Below, piece after piece: positions 43,807 through 52,666 of a stretch of DNA of 64,000 nucleotides (position 1 is the stretch's first letter; each line of letters begins with the position of its first letter). A program made the translations under genes and the position numbers. This DNA is from Lysobacter_K sp043738095 (lineage in GTDB: Bacteria > Pseudomonadota > Gammaproteobacteria > Xanthomonadales > Xanthomonadaceae): contig JAYSZI010000001.1 of the NCBI GenBank assembly GCA_043738095.1, forward strand, positions 67,248-131,247. Reading direction: 5' to 3'. The notes below the pieces were generated by a model. The model was given only the letters and a program-made list of their open reading frames with translations. It was not told where the DNA came from and made no database searches.

Positions 43807-44430
43807 ATGAGCCCAACCCAAGCCCTGAACCTCGTGCCGATGGTGGTCGAACAGACCAGCCGTGGCGAGCGCGCGTACGACATCTATTCGCGCCTGCTCA
43901 AGGAGCGAGTGATCTTCCTGGTCGGGCCGATCGACGACCATGTGGCGAACGTGATCCTGGCGCAGATGTTGTTTCTCGAGGCGGAGAACCCCGAGAAGGA
44001 CATCAGCCTGTACATCAACTCGCCCGGAGGCATCGTCACCGCGGGCATGGCGATCTACGACACCATGCAGTACATCAAGCCGGACGTGAGCACGATCTGT
44101 GTCGGCCAGGCCGCGAGCATGGGCGCGTTGCTGCTGGCATCAGGCGCTCCAGGCAAGCGTTACGCCTTGCCAAACTCGCGCGTCATGATCCACCAGCCGC
44201 TCGGCGGCTTCCAGGGTCAGGCCACCGATATCGAGATCCATGCGCGCGAGATCCTCGCGCTCAAGCAGAAGCTCAACGAGGTGCTGTCCAAGCACACCGG
44301 GCAGGCCCTGGAGACGATCGCGCGCGACACGGACCGCGACAACTTCAAGAGCGCCGAGGCCGCGCGCGAGTACGGCCTGATCGACCAGGTGCTTGAGCGT
44401 CGCCCGGAAGATTCGATCCAGGTCGGTTGA
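43807..44430 (+). CDS. clpP: ATP-dependent Clp protease proteolytic subunit
   Basis: The product is 207 residues. The serine-protease triad is visible as Ser in GQAASMGALL, His in RVMIHQPLGG and Asp in RDTDRDNF. The N-terminal stretch before LLKERVIFLVG is the processed propeptide and axial loop. ClpP forms the double heptameric barrel that degrades substrates unfolded by ClpX, encoded 211 bases downstream. Confidence 0.98.
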   Translation: MSPTQALNLVPMVVEQTSRGERAYDIYSRLLKERVIFLVGPIDDHVANVILAQMLFLEAENPEKDISLYINSPGGIVTAGMAIYDTMQYIKPDVSTICVGQAASMGALLLASGAPGKRYALPNSRVMIHQPLGGFQGQATDIEIHAREILALKQKLNEVLSKHTGQALETIARDTDRDNFKSAEAAREYGLIDQVLERRPEDSIQVG

Positions 44431-44522
44431 CCATTCCAGCGCCCACCCGACGCACCACGGTTCTGCCCCCGACCGAGCTTGGCGGGTCCGAGAACCGGCT
44501 CCCAAGTCGGGCCGGAACGCTG

Positions 44523-44531
44523 TGCTATTCT
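44523..44531 (+). promoter_or_regulatory. Candidate extended -10 promoter for clpX
   Basis: TGCTATTCT is an extended -10 element (TGn plus a TATAAT-like box) in the clpP-clpX gap. No good -35 is visible. The start codon of clpX is about 110 bases downstream. Confidence 0.3.
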
Positions 44532-44641
44532 CGGGCCGCGGCACCTGAACACGCCTGCCATAGGCCTGCGCTTACAGAGTTCGCTCTGGCCAAGCCAGCC
44601 CCCGCAAAGCACGTTCAAGACACGAGCATTTAGGCAAAAGC

Positions 44642-45934
44642 ATGAGCGACGACCGACAGGGCCGAACCACCGGCGATAGCAACAAGATTCTCTATTGCTC
44701 GTTCTGCGGGAAAAGCCAGCACGAGGTCCGCAAGCTGATCGCGGGTCCCAGCGTATTCATCTGTGATGAATGCGTCGAACTTTGCAACGACATCATCCGC
44801 GAGGAACTCGAGGAAAAGGCGCAGTCGGCACGCAGCCACCTGCCCAAGCCGAAAGAGATCCTCGAAGTGCTCGATCAGTACGTCATCGGCCAACTGCGCG
44901 CCAAGCGCACGCTCGCGGTCGCGGTGTACAACCATTACAAGCGCATCGAGAGCCGGCAGAAGAACGACGACATCGAGTTGGCGAAGTCCAACATCCTGTT
45001 GGTCGGACCGACGGGTTCGGGCAAGACGCTGCTGGCCGAAACGCTGGCGCGCATGCTCAACGTGCCGTTCACCATGGCCGATGCGACCACGCTCACCGAA
45101 GCCGGTTACGTTGGCGAGGATGTCGAGAACATCATCCAGAAGCTGCTGCAGAAGTGCGACTACGACGTCGACAAGGCGCAGCAGGGCATCGTCTATATCG
45201 ACGAGATCGACAAGATTTCGCGCAAGAGCGACAACCCGTCGATCACCCGCGACGTTTCGGGCGAAGGCGTGCAGCAGGCGCTGCTCAAGCTGATCGAAGG
45301 CACCGTCGCCAGCGTGCCGCCGCAGGGTGGGCGCAAGCATCCGCAGCAGGAATTCCTGCAGGTCGACACCCGCAATATCCTGTTCATCGTCGGCGGCGCG
45401 TTCGCTGGCCTGGACAAGATCATCCAGCAGCGCAGCACCGAGGCTGGCGGCATCGGCTTCGGCGCCAAGGTCAAGAGCAGCGAGCGCAAGGCTGAGATCG
45501 GCAAAATTTTGGCCGAGGTTGAGCCCGAAGACCTGATCAAGTTCGGTCTGATTCCGGAGTTCGTCGGCCGCCTTCCCGTGGTCGCCACGCTTGAGGAACT
45601 CGACGAGGCGGCGCTAGTCACGATTCTGACCGACCCCAAGAACGCGATCACTAAGCAATTCAAGAAGCTGTTCGAGATGGAGGGTGTGGAGCTTGAGTTC
45701 CGCCCTGACGCGCTCGTGGCGATCGCGAAAAAGGCGCTCAAACGCAAAACCGGCGCGCGTGGTTTGCGCACGATCGTTGAGTCGGTGCTACTGGACACCA
45801 TGTATGAGTTGCCGTCGCTGGAAAATGTCAGCAAGGTCGTGGTGGACGAGAGCGTCATCGAGCACAAGTCGGTGCCGTACCTTATTTACCAGACGCCGCC
45901 TGCTGCCGCACCGAAGGTCGCATCCGCCGATTGA
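44642..45934 (+). CDS. clpX: Clp protease ATP-binding subunit ClpX
   Basis: The product is 430 residues. The N-terminal zinc-binding domain has the four cysteines in CSFCGKS and ICDECVELC, which bind adaptors and substrates. The AAA+ module has Walker A GPTGSGKT, Walker B YIDEIDKI and sensor 2 GARGLRTIVE. The GGIGFGA loop is the IGF motif that docks ClpP. It unfolds tagged proteins for ClpP. Confidence 0.98.
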   Translation: MSDDRQGRTTGDSNKILYCSFCGKSQHEVRKLIAGPSVFICDECVELCNDIIREELEEKAQSARSHLPKPKEILEVLDQYVIGQLRAKRTLAVAVYNHYKRIESRQKNDDIELAKSNILLVGPTGSGKTLLAETLARMLNVPFTMADATTLTEAGYVGEDVENIIQKLLQKCDYDVDKAQQGIVYIDEIDKISRKSDNPSITRDVSGEGVQQALLKLIEGTVASVPPQGGRKHPQQEFLQVDTRNILFIVGGAFAGLDKIIQQRSTEAGGIGFGAKVKSSERKAEIGKILAEVEPEDLIKFGLIPEFVGRLPVVATLEELDEAALVTILTDPKNAITKQFKKLFEMEGVELEFRPDALVAIAKKALKRKTGARGLRTIVESVLLDTMYELPSLENVSKVVVDESVIEHKSVPYLIYQTPPAAAPKVASAD

Positions 45935-45971
45935 CAGCGAAGCTGAATAGCACTTTTTGGCCCTGTGCAAG

Positions 45972-46000
45972 CTCGAAAATTGGTCCGCCTAGCCCTGTGT
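45972..46000 (+). promoter_or_regulatory. Candidate heat-shock (sigma-32) promoter before lon
   Basis: CTCGAAA (45972-45978) and CCCTGTGT (45993-46000) are separated by 14 bases, the same spacing as the site before clpP. The -35 differs from CTTGAAA by one base; the -10 is weaker. Confidence 0.35.
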
Positions 46001-46176
46001 GCGCAAGGTTCTGATCTCGTTGGAATTGACGCCGCCATTGCACTCTCAATGGCAAGGTTTGCTTGCATCTGTTTCGCGAGCCCCCAGGTAGGAGGCGAGG
46101 GCCCGCATGATGGCTAGGCCCGTCTTATTCCGGTCGCGCTAACGGGCGTGACTTCGATCGTCTCCGGAGCCCTCCA

Positions 46177-48615
46177 ATGACCGACCCCATTGCCCGCGAA
46201 ACGCTCGACCTTCCGGTGTTGCCACTACGTGATGTTGTCGTCTTTCCGCACATGGTGATCCCGTTGTTCGTGGGCCGCGACAAGTCAATACGCGCCCTTG
46301 ATCTGGCCATGGAATCAGACAAGCGGATCTTGCTGGTAGCGCAGAAATCGGCCGAAACCGATGACCCTGGCGCCGCTGACCTGTATTCGATCGGCACGCT
46401 CGCACACGTGCTGCAACTGCTGAAGCTACCCGACGGCACGATCAAGGTGCTGGTCGAAGGTATGTCGCGGGTGGAGGTCGACCGGGTCGTCGAACGCGAT
46501 GGTGCATTGGCGGGCCGCGCGCATGAGGTCGCGCCGCAGATGGATCGCGACGAACGCGAACTCGAAGCCATTACGCGCTCGCTGATGAGCTTGTTCGAAC
46601 AGTACGTCAAGTCCAATCGCAAGCTCCCGCCCGAGTTGATGCAGACCCTGTCCGGCATTGATGAGCCCGGTCGCCTAGCCGACACCATCGCGGCGCACAT
46701 TGGGGTCCGCATCGGTGATAAGCAGAAGTTGCTGGAATCCCACGCGGTCGGCGCGCGTTTGGAGCAATTGGTGGGCCTGGTCGACGGCGAACTGGACGTG
46801 CAGATGCTGGAAAAGCGCATCCGCGGCCGGGTGAAGTCGCAAATGGAAAAGAGCCAGCGCGAGTACTACCTCAATGAGCAGATGAAGGCGATCCAGAAGG
46901 AGCTCGGCGAGAGCGACGAGGCGCCAAATGACGTCGAAGAACTGACTCGCAAGATCGCGGAGGCCGGGATGCCCAAGCCGGTCGAAGCCAAGGCTCGCAA
47001 TGAGCTCAACAAGCTCAAACAGATGTCGCCGATGTCGGCAGAGGCCGCCGTCGTGCGCAACTACCTGGACTGGCTGCTGGGCGTGCCGTGGAAGAAACGC
47101 AGCAAGGTGCGTAAGGACCTCAAGACCGCCCAGGAAGTTCTCGACGCCGATCATTTTGGCTTGGAGAAGGTCAAGGAGCGCATCCTCGAGTATCTCGCCG
47201 TGCAAACCCGGGTCAAGACCATGAAGGCGCCGATCTTGTGCTTGGTGGGGCCTCCCGGCGTGGGCAAGACGTCGCTCGGCCAGAGCATTGCCCGCGCCAC
47301 CAACCGCAAGTTCGTGCGCATGTCGTTGGGCGGGGTACGCGATGAGGCTGAGATTCGCGGCCATCGCCGCACCTACGTGGGTTCGATGCCGGGCCGCATC
47401 GTGCAGAACCTCAACAAGGTAGGCACCCGCAATCCGCTGTTCCTCCTGGACGAGATCGACAAACTGTCGGGCGACTTCCGCGGCGATCCGGCATCGGCAT
47501 TGCTCGAAGTGCTGGATCCGGAACAGAACAACTCATTCAACGACCATTACCTCGAAGTCGATCTCGATCTGAGCGAAGTGATGTTCGTCACGACGTCGAA
47601 CACGTTGCGCATTCCCGGCCCGTTGCTCGATCGCATGGAAGTGATCCGGATCCCGGGTTACACCGAGGAAGAAAAACTTAGCATCGCGATGCGTTACCTG
47701 TTGCCGAAGCAGATCAAGGTCAACGGCCTGCAATTGAATGAATTGAAAGTTGCCGATGGTGCCTTGCGCGACATCGTTCGCTACTACACCCGCGAATCTG
47801 GCGTGCGTAACCTCGAACGCGAAATCTCCAAGATCTGCCGCAAGGTCGTCAAAGAGGTCGCGCTGGCCGGACCAAAAGCCAGGAAAAGTAAGGATGCGGC
47901 CATCAACATTACGTCGAAGAACCTCGACAAATTTCTCGGCGTACGCCGCTTCGATTTTGGTCGCGCCGAAGAGCAGAACGAGATCGGCTTGGTCACCGGT
48001 CTGGCGTGGACCGAAGTCGGAGGCGACCTGCTGCAGGTCGAAGCTACGCTGGTGCCAGGTAAGGGGCAGTTGCTGTTGACCGGTCAGCTAGGCGACGTAA
48101 TGAAAGAGTCGGCATCGGCCGCGTTGACAGTCGTGCGTGCGCGCACCCAGAGTCTGGGCATCGACCTGGATTTCCTGCAGAAGCACGACGTCCACTTGCA
48201 CGTGCCCGAAGGTGCCACGCCCAAAGATGGGCCGAGCGCCGGCATCGCGATGGCTACCGCTCTGGTGTCGATGTTGACGAAGAATCCGGTTAAGGCTGAC
48301 GTTGCCATGACCGGCGAGATCACTTTGCGTGGGCGAGTACTGCCCATCGGTGGGCTTAAGGAGAAGCTGCTCGCCGCGTTGCGCGGTGGCATTCGCACCG
48401 TAATCATCCCCGAGGAGAATCGCAAGGACCTGGTGGATCTGCCCAAGGCGGTGGCACAGGGCATGAAGATCATTCCGGCGCGTTGGATCGATGAGGTGTT
48501 GGGGGTCGCGCTCGAGCGACCGCTGTCGCCGTTGCCCCCGGCAGCGGGCCAGGGCGAAACGCCGGTGCATGCTGCCGGTGGTAAAGGCACGTCGACGCTG
48601 GACGTCACTCATTGA
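46177..48615 (+). CDS. lon: ATP-dependent protease Lon
   Basis: The product is 812 residues, slightly longer than the 784 of E. coli because of a Pro/Gly-rich tail after about residue 780. The N-terminal substrate domain opens LPVLPLRDVVVFPHMVIPLFVG. The AAA+ domain has Walker A GPPGVGKTS, Walker B LFLLDEIDK and the following sensor motifs. The protease domain has catalytic Ser in KDGPSAGIAM and Lys in GGLKEKLLAA. Lon degrades damaged and regulatory proteins. GGAG lies 8 bases before the ATG. Confidence 0.98.
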   Translation: MTDPIARETLDLPVLPLRDVVVFPHMVIPLFVGRDKSIRALDLAMESDKRILLVAQKSAETDDPGAADLYSIGTLAHVLQLLKLPDGTIKVLVEGMSRVEVDRVVERDGALAGRAHEVAPQMDRDERELEAITRSLMSLFEQYVKSNRKLPPELMQTLSGIDEPGRLADTIAAHIGVRIGDKQKLLESHAVGARLEQLVGLVDGELDVQMLEKRIRGRVKSQMEKSQREYYLNEQMKAIQKELGESDEAPNDVEELTRKIAEAGMPKPVEAKARNELNKLKQMSPMSAEAAVVRNYLDWLLGVPWKKRSKVRKDLKTAQEVLDADHFGLEKVKERILEYLAVQTRVKTMKAPILCLVGPPGVGKTSLGQSIARATNRKFVRMSLGGVRDEAEIRGHRRTYVGSMPGRIVQNLNKVGTRNPLFLLDEIDKLSGDFRGDPASALLEVLDPEQNNSFNDHYLEVDLDLSEVMFVTTSNTLRIPGPLLDRMEVIRIPGYTEEEKLSIAMRYLLPKQIKVNGLQLNELKVADGALRDIVRYYTRESGVRNLEREISKICRKVVKEVALAGPKARKSKDAAINITSKNLDKFLGVRRFDFGRAEEQNEIGLVTGLAWTEVGGDLLQVEATLVPGKGQLLLTGQLGDVMKESASAALTVVRARTQSLGIDLDFLQKHDVHLHVPEGATPKDGPSAGIAMATALVSMLTKNPVKADVAMTGEITLRGRVLPIGGLKEKLLAALRGGIRTVIIPEENRKDLVDLPKAVAQGMKIIPARWIDEVLGVALERPLSPLPPAAGQGETPVHAAGGKGTSTLDVTH

Positions 48616-48694
48616 TCGTTGGCCCCATTGATCGTTGGAGTCGTGGCTGTGCGGCGAACACCGCTGGAAGCCGCACCAACACTAGCTTTCAGGC

Positions 48695-48723
48695 TTGCAC
48701 GCATAAAATGCCGCTGGTATAAC
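48695..48723 (+). promoter_or_regulatory. Promoter of the HU gene
   Basis: TTGCAC (48695-48700) and TATAAC (48718-48723) are exactly 17 bases apart, each differing from consensus by one or two bases. This is the strongest-looking sigma-70 promoter in the window and fits an abundant protein. The leader would be about 125 bases. Confidence 0.7.
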
Positions 48724-48854
48724 ATCCGCAGCCGCACTGCCGGTGCCCTCATTTGGCACGCGGTGCGGCACGCTCATCGGCGGAGTCTGCTGCGCTGGGA
48801 CTGACCCGATTCTCAGAACACAGTGGCATCAAGCCGCACCAGGAGTCCAATCGA

Positions 48855-49127
48855 ATGAACAAGGCTGATTTTGTCGCCGACGTTGCCGAACTTGCCGAGC
48901 TGTCCAAGACCGACGCCGCCAATGCTGTGGACGCTGTCATCAGCGTCATCACGAAAGCCTTGAAGAAGGGCGACACGGTCACGCTCGTGGGCTTCGGTAC
49001 ATTCCAGGTCCGGGCTCGCGCTGCCCGTCAGGGCCGCAACCCGAAGACCGGCGAAGCGATCAAGATCAAAGCGTCGAAGAATCCCGCGTTTAAGGCTGGC
49101 AAGGCGCTAAAGGATGCTGTAAACTAA
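48855..49127 (+). CDS. hupB: DNA-binding protein HU-beta
   Basis: The product is 90 residues from the ATG at 48855, with AGGAG 9 bases upstream. The HU fold has MNKADFVADVAELAELSKTDA at the dimer core, the hydrophobic VGFGTF and the DNA-clasping arm RARAARQGRNPKTGE. HU bends DNA and compacts the nucleoid. Location directly after lon is conserved. Two tRNA genes follow closely and could be read through. Confidence 0.97.
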   Translation: MNKADFVADVAELAELSKTDAANAVDAVISVITKALKKGDTVTLVGFGTFQVRARAARQGRNPKTGEAIKIKASKNPAFKAGKALKDAVN

Positions 49128-49138
49128 TTAGCTCGCTC

Positions 49139-49213
49139 GGGTGCTTAGCTCAGCGGTAGAGCGTCTCCTTTACACGGAGAGGGTCGGGGGTTCGAAACCC
49201 TCAGCACCCACCA
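49139..49213 (+). tRNA. tRNA-Val(TAC)
   Basis: The acceptor stem is GGGTGCT/AGCACCC, the anticodon loop TTTACAC gives TAC, and CCA is encoded. It begins 12 bases after the hupB stop codon. Confidence 0.95.
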
Positions 49214-49297
49214 GTTTTTTGCTGAAAACTCTGCCGGTGGCTTGTTCATTGCATTAAGACGAAATCAGCAACGCAAGCGAGTCAGGTTTCAAAGCGC

Positions 49298-49374
49298 GGA
49301 GTGGTAGTTCAGTTGGTTAGAATGCTGGCCTGTCACGCCGGAGGTCGCGGGTTCGAGTCCCGTCCACTCCGCCA
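49298..49374 (+). tRNA. tRNA-Asp(GTC)
   Basis: The acceptor stem is GGAGTGG/CCACTCC with discriminator G, anticodon GTC in CTGTCAC, and encoded CCA. Confidence 0.95.
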
Positions 49375-49384
49375 GTTTTGCCTC

Positions 49385-49413
49385 AAAGGCGCCGGAAACG
49401 GCGCCTTTTTTTT
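49385..49413 (+). terminator. Terminator after tRNA-Asp
   Basis: A perfect 10-bp stem AAAGGCGCCG/CGGCGCCTTT with a GAAA tetraloop is followed by eight T in total. It ends the hupB-tRNA-Val-tRNA-Asp unit. Confidence 0.9.
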
Positions 49414-49720
49414 GGCCGAGAGCAAAAGTGTGGGATGTTCTGTTGCGACATCCGAACCATGAGCGAGTCCATCACGCGAGTCCATCACGCGGGTGCGTTA
49501 CCGCGATACCAATCCGGCACGCAAGGTTCTAGCCCAGTCCGCGCTATCAGTTTTGCCCAGTACGCGGGAAATGGAGCGTCCTTGTTCGCGTGGGTCGGTG
49601 ACGACCCTCTGGGAGCTACCGGGATCGGATGGCGAGCAGGACACTCGCCGCTGCCGGGCCAGGCACTAAGCGGCTCAAGCGCGTTAAACTGCCCGGCTTC
49701 GGCCTCGACACGACCTGGAT
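49414..49720. other. Intergenic region before ppiD
   Basis: No gene is supportable in these 307 bases. A 13-base unit, GCGAGTCCATCAC, is duplicated in tandem at 49463-49488. A possible -10 (TTAAAC) lies near 49685, but no clear -35 pairs with it. Confidence 0.4.
49463..49488. repeat. Perfect tandem duplication of a 13-bp unit
   Basis: GCGAGTCCATCAC occurs twice without a gap in the intergenic region between tRNA-Asp and ppiD. It looks like a recent slippage event, outside any gene. Confidence 0.6.
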
Positions 49721-51697
49721 ATGCTGCAGAAACTCCGCGACAAGACCTCGGGCTGGATCGCTACAGTGATCCTTGGCTTGCTGATCATTCCCTTCGCGTT
49801 CTTCGGTCTGGAGCAGTACCTAGTCCAGCGGACCGATACCAACGTCGCTCAGATCGACGCGCCGCCCGATTGGTGGCAGTCGGCACCGTCGTGGTGGCCG
49901 GCGTCGGTGTTATGGGACCATGAGCCGATCACCGTCGACGAGTTCCGCACCAGCTTCGAGCAGGCGCGCCAGCAGGCACGCGGGCAACAGGGCGAGGCAT
50001 TTGATGCGCGTGCGTTTGAAAACGCGAGCAACAAGCGCGCGATCCTCGACAGCCTGATCGACCAGCGCATCCAGCGCCTGGCCGCGCGCCATTCTGGCGT
50101 GGTTGTCAGCGACGCCTTGATGCGCAAGACCATCCAGGAAATTCCGGCCTTCCAAGTCGACGGCAAATTCAATGCCGATCGATACCAGTTGGCGCTGGCG
50201 TCGCAGATCCCGGCGCAGACGCCGCGTGAGTTCGAGCGGCTCGTGCGCGAGAGCCTGCAGCAATCGTTGTTGGCCACGGGCGTGGCCGCAAGCCATTTCG
50301 CCACGCCGGCCGAGATGCAGCGACTGATCCGCCTGCTCGGCGAGAAGCGCGACGTGAGCCTGGTGGTGATGCCGGCACCGCCACCCGATACCGGTGCTGT
50401 CAGCACCGCCGAGCTCAAGCGCTGGTACGACACCCACGCCGCGGCCTACCGCGCGCCGGAAACCGTGTCGATCGAGTACGTCGAACTTAACGGCGCGACG
50501 ATGGCGCCTGCGACTACGGATGAGGCGACGCTGCGCCAGCGTTACGAGAAGGAAAAGAGTCGCTTCATCGCGCAAGAGCAGCGCCTGGCTTCGCACATCC
50601 TGGTGCGGGTCGAAGAGGGCGCGTCTGCTGCCGTGCAAAAAGCAGCGCAAGCCAAGGCTGTGCAACTGGCGGCGCAGGCGAGAACGCCTGGCTCCGACTT
50701 TGCCGCATTGGCCCGAACGAGCAGCGACGACGCCGGCTCAAAGGCGACTGGCGGCGATCTTGGCTGGGTTGGCAAAGGCATGATGGCCGGTCCGTTCGAG
50801 GACGCGCTGTTCGCAATGAAGCCCGGCGAAATCAGTGCGCCAGTGAAGAGCGACTTCGGCTGGCACGTGATCCAGCTGCGAGAGCTCAAGGCCGGCGCGC
50901 AGGAGACGTTCGAGCAAGCGCGTGAGGCATTGGCCAGCGAACAGGCCACAGCGGACCGCGATCGCGGGTTCAATGACATCAGCGGCCGTTTGATCGATCT
51001 GATCAACAAGAATCCGTCGTCGCTGGCACCGGCGGCGCGCGCGTTGAATCTGCCGGTGCAGAAACTCGGTCCTTTTGCGCGCAAGGGTGCCACCGGCATC
51101 GCCGCGCACCCCGCGGTGCAGCGCGCGGCGTTTTCGGACACTTTGATCGAAGACGGCACGGTCAGTGATCCCATCGAGATCGGCGAGAACCACAGCGTCG
51201 TGATCCGCGTGACCGCGCATGCGCCCGAGCGCACGCTTCCGCTGGCGCAGGTACGCGAACCAGTCATCGCTGCGATCCGTGCCGAGCGCAGCACGAAGGC
51301 CGCGGCCCAGGCAGCCGACGCGTTGCTCGCGCGATTGCGCGGCGGCGAGAGCCTTGAGGCGGTGGCGGTGTCGAAAAGTCTGCCGCCCCCGCAAATCATC
51401 CCCGCCGTGCAGCGTGGCATGCCAGTGATCGACCCGAGTGTGTCCGAGACGGTGTTCGCCGTACCCGCGCCGGCCACCGGCAAGACCGCGTTCGGCAAGA
51501 CCCTGTTGGCCGATGGCCAGGCGGTGTTGTTCGCGGTCACTAAGGTTACCCCTGGCAACATGGCCGAAGTGCCGCCCCAGCAGCGCGTGATGCTGCAGCA
51601 GCAACTCGAGCAGGTCGGCGGGAGCAGCGACACCGAGGCGCTGGTGAAGTCGCTGCGCAAGCGCATGAAGGTCAACGTGTTCGAAGCGAACCTCTGA
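49721..51697 (+). CDS. ppiD: Periplasmic folding chaperone PpiD (SurA-N/parvulin)
   Basis: The product is 658 residues. A single membrane anchor (about 12-32, SGWIATVILGLLIIPFAFFGL) is followed by a SurA-like N-terminal helical region, a parvulin domain near residues 285-385 (SHILVRVEEG; GWVGKGMMAGPFEDALFAM; FGWHVIQL) and a helical C-terminal region. PpiD stands at the Sec translocon and helps newly exported proteins fold. Its place after hupB is conserved. Gene end is marked by a bidirectional terminator. Confidence 0.95.
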   Translation: MLQKLRDKTSGWIATVILGLLIIPFAFFGLEQYLVQRTDTNVAQIDAPPDWWQSAPSWWPASVLWDHEPITVDEFRTSFEQARQQARGQQGEAFDARAFENASNKRAILDSLIDQRIQRLAARHSGVVVSDALMRKTIQEIPAFQVDGKFNADRYQLALASQIPAQTPREFERLVRESLQQSLLATGVAASHFATPAEMQRLIRLLGEKRDVSLVVMPAPPPDTGAVSTAELKRWYDTHAAAYRAPETVSIEYVELNGATMAPATTDEATLRQRYEKEKSRFIAQEQRLASHILVRVEEGASAAVQKAAQAKAVQLAAQARTPGSDFAALARTSSDDAGSKATGGDLGWVGKGMMAGPFEDALFAMKPGEISAPVKSDFGWHVIQLRELKAGAQETFEQAREALASEQATADRDRGFNDISGRLIDLINKNPSSLAPAARALNLPVQKLGPFARKGATGIAAHPAVQRAAFSDTLIEDGTVSDPIEIGENHSVVIRVTAHAPERTLPLAQVREPVIAAIRAERSTKAAAQAADALLARLRGGESLEAVAVSKSLPPPQIIPAVQRGMPVIDPSVSETVFAVPAPATGKTAFGKTLLADGQAVLFAVTKVTPGNMAEVPPQQRVMLQQQLEQVGGSSDTEALVKSLRKRMKVNVFEANL

Positions 51698-51719
51698 CCG
51701 AGGTTTCGGCTTCGCAAGC

Positions 51720-51746
51720 AAAAGGCCCGGCATTGCCGGGCCTTTT
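51720..51746. terminator. Bidirectional terminator between ppiD and fabI
   Basis: A perfect 12-bp stem, AAAAGGCCCGGC/GCCGGGCCTTTT, closes a 3-base loop ATT. It lies between convergent genes. Confidence 0.9.
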
Positions 51747-51787
51747 GCGTTTGCGCGTTTTGTCGTCGGGCTAGTCGCCGCCGAGTA

Positions 51788-52582
51788 TCAAGCGTCGTCG
51801 ATACCGGTCATGCCCAGAATGTTGTACCCGGCGTCGACATAGGTGATCTCGCCGGTGATGCCCGCGGCGAGATCCGAGCACATGAAGGCGGCGACATTGC
51901 CAACGTCCTCGATCGATACGTTGCGACGCATCGGCGCGTAGCATTCGACGTGGCCAAGCATCTTGCGAAAGTTGGACACGCCGGCGGCGGCGAGCGTCTT
52001 GATCGGACCGGCGGAGATCGCGTTGACGCGGATGCCCTGCGGCCCTAGGTTGAGCGCCAAATAACGCACCGTCGCCTCGAGGCTGGCCTTGGCCACGCCC
52101 ATGACGTTGTAGTTGGCCAGCACGCGCTCCGCGCCCAGGTAGGTCAGGGTGACGATGGCGCCGTTGCGGCCGGCCATCATTGGCTGCGACGCCTTGGCCA
52201 GCGCGGCCAGCGAGTAGGCCGAGATGTCGTGGGCGATGGCGAAGTTCTCGCGGGTCAGGCCATCCAGAAACGGGCCGCCGATCGCCTCGCGCGGGGCGTA
52301 GGCGATGGCATGGACCAGGATGTCGAAGCCGTCCGGCCAGTGCTGGCCCAGTTGCTCGAAACAGGCTGCGATCTGGGCGTCGTCGGCGACGTCCAGCGGC
52401 AGCACGATCTCGCTGCCGAGGTCGGCCGCGGCCTTCTGCACGCGCGTGAGTAGCTTTTCGTTCTGATAGGTGAAAGCCAGTTCGGCACCTTCGCGGTGCA
52501 TGGCTTCGGCGATGCCGCTGGCGATCGAACGCTGGCTGGCGATACCGGTGATGAGGGCGCGCTTGCCTTGCAGGAAACCCAT
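51788..52582 (-). CDS. fabI: Enoyl-ACP reductase (NADH) FabI
   Basis: The product is 264 residues from the ATG at 52582, with GGAGAG 6 bases upstream. The short-chain dehydrogenase fold has the FabI-type cofactor loop GIASQRSIASGIAEAMHREG. The active-site Tyr-x6-Lys is YNVMGVAK, and INAISAGPIKTLAA follows. It performs the last reduction in each cycle of fatty-acid elongation. FabI is the classical triclosan target. Confidence 0.95.
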   Translation of the reverse strand: MGFLQGKRALITGIASQRSIASGIAEAMHREGAELAFTYQNEKLLTRVQKAAADLGSEIVLPLDVADDAQIAACFEQLGQHWPDGFDILVHAIAYAPREAIGGPFLDGLTRENFAIAHDISAYSLAALAKASQPMMAGRNGAIVTLTYLGAERVLANYNVMGVAKASLEATVRYLALNLGPQGIRVNAISAGPIKTLAAAGVSNFRKMLGHVECYAPMRRNVSIEDVGNVAAFMCSDLAAGITGEITYVDAGYNILGMTGIDDA

Positions 52583-52666
52583 GTGCTCTCCAATGTAATG
52601 ACGTGCTCGCCAACCGCGAAGCGGCCGGAGCAAGAACTCTAGTTTGCCTTGCGGCGCTGACGGGGG

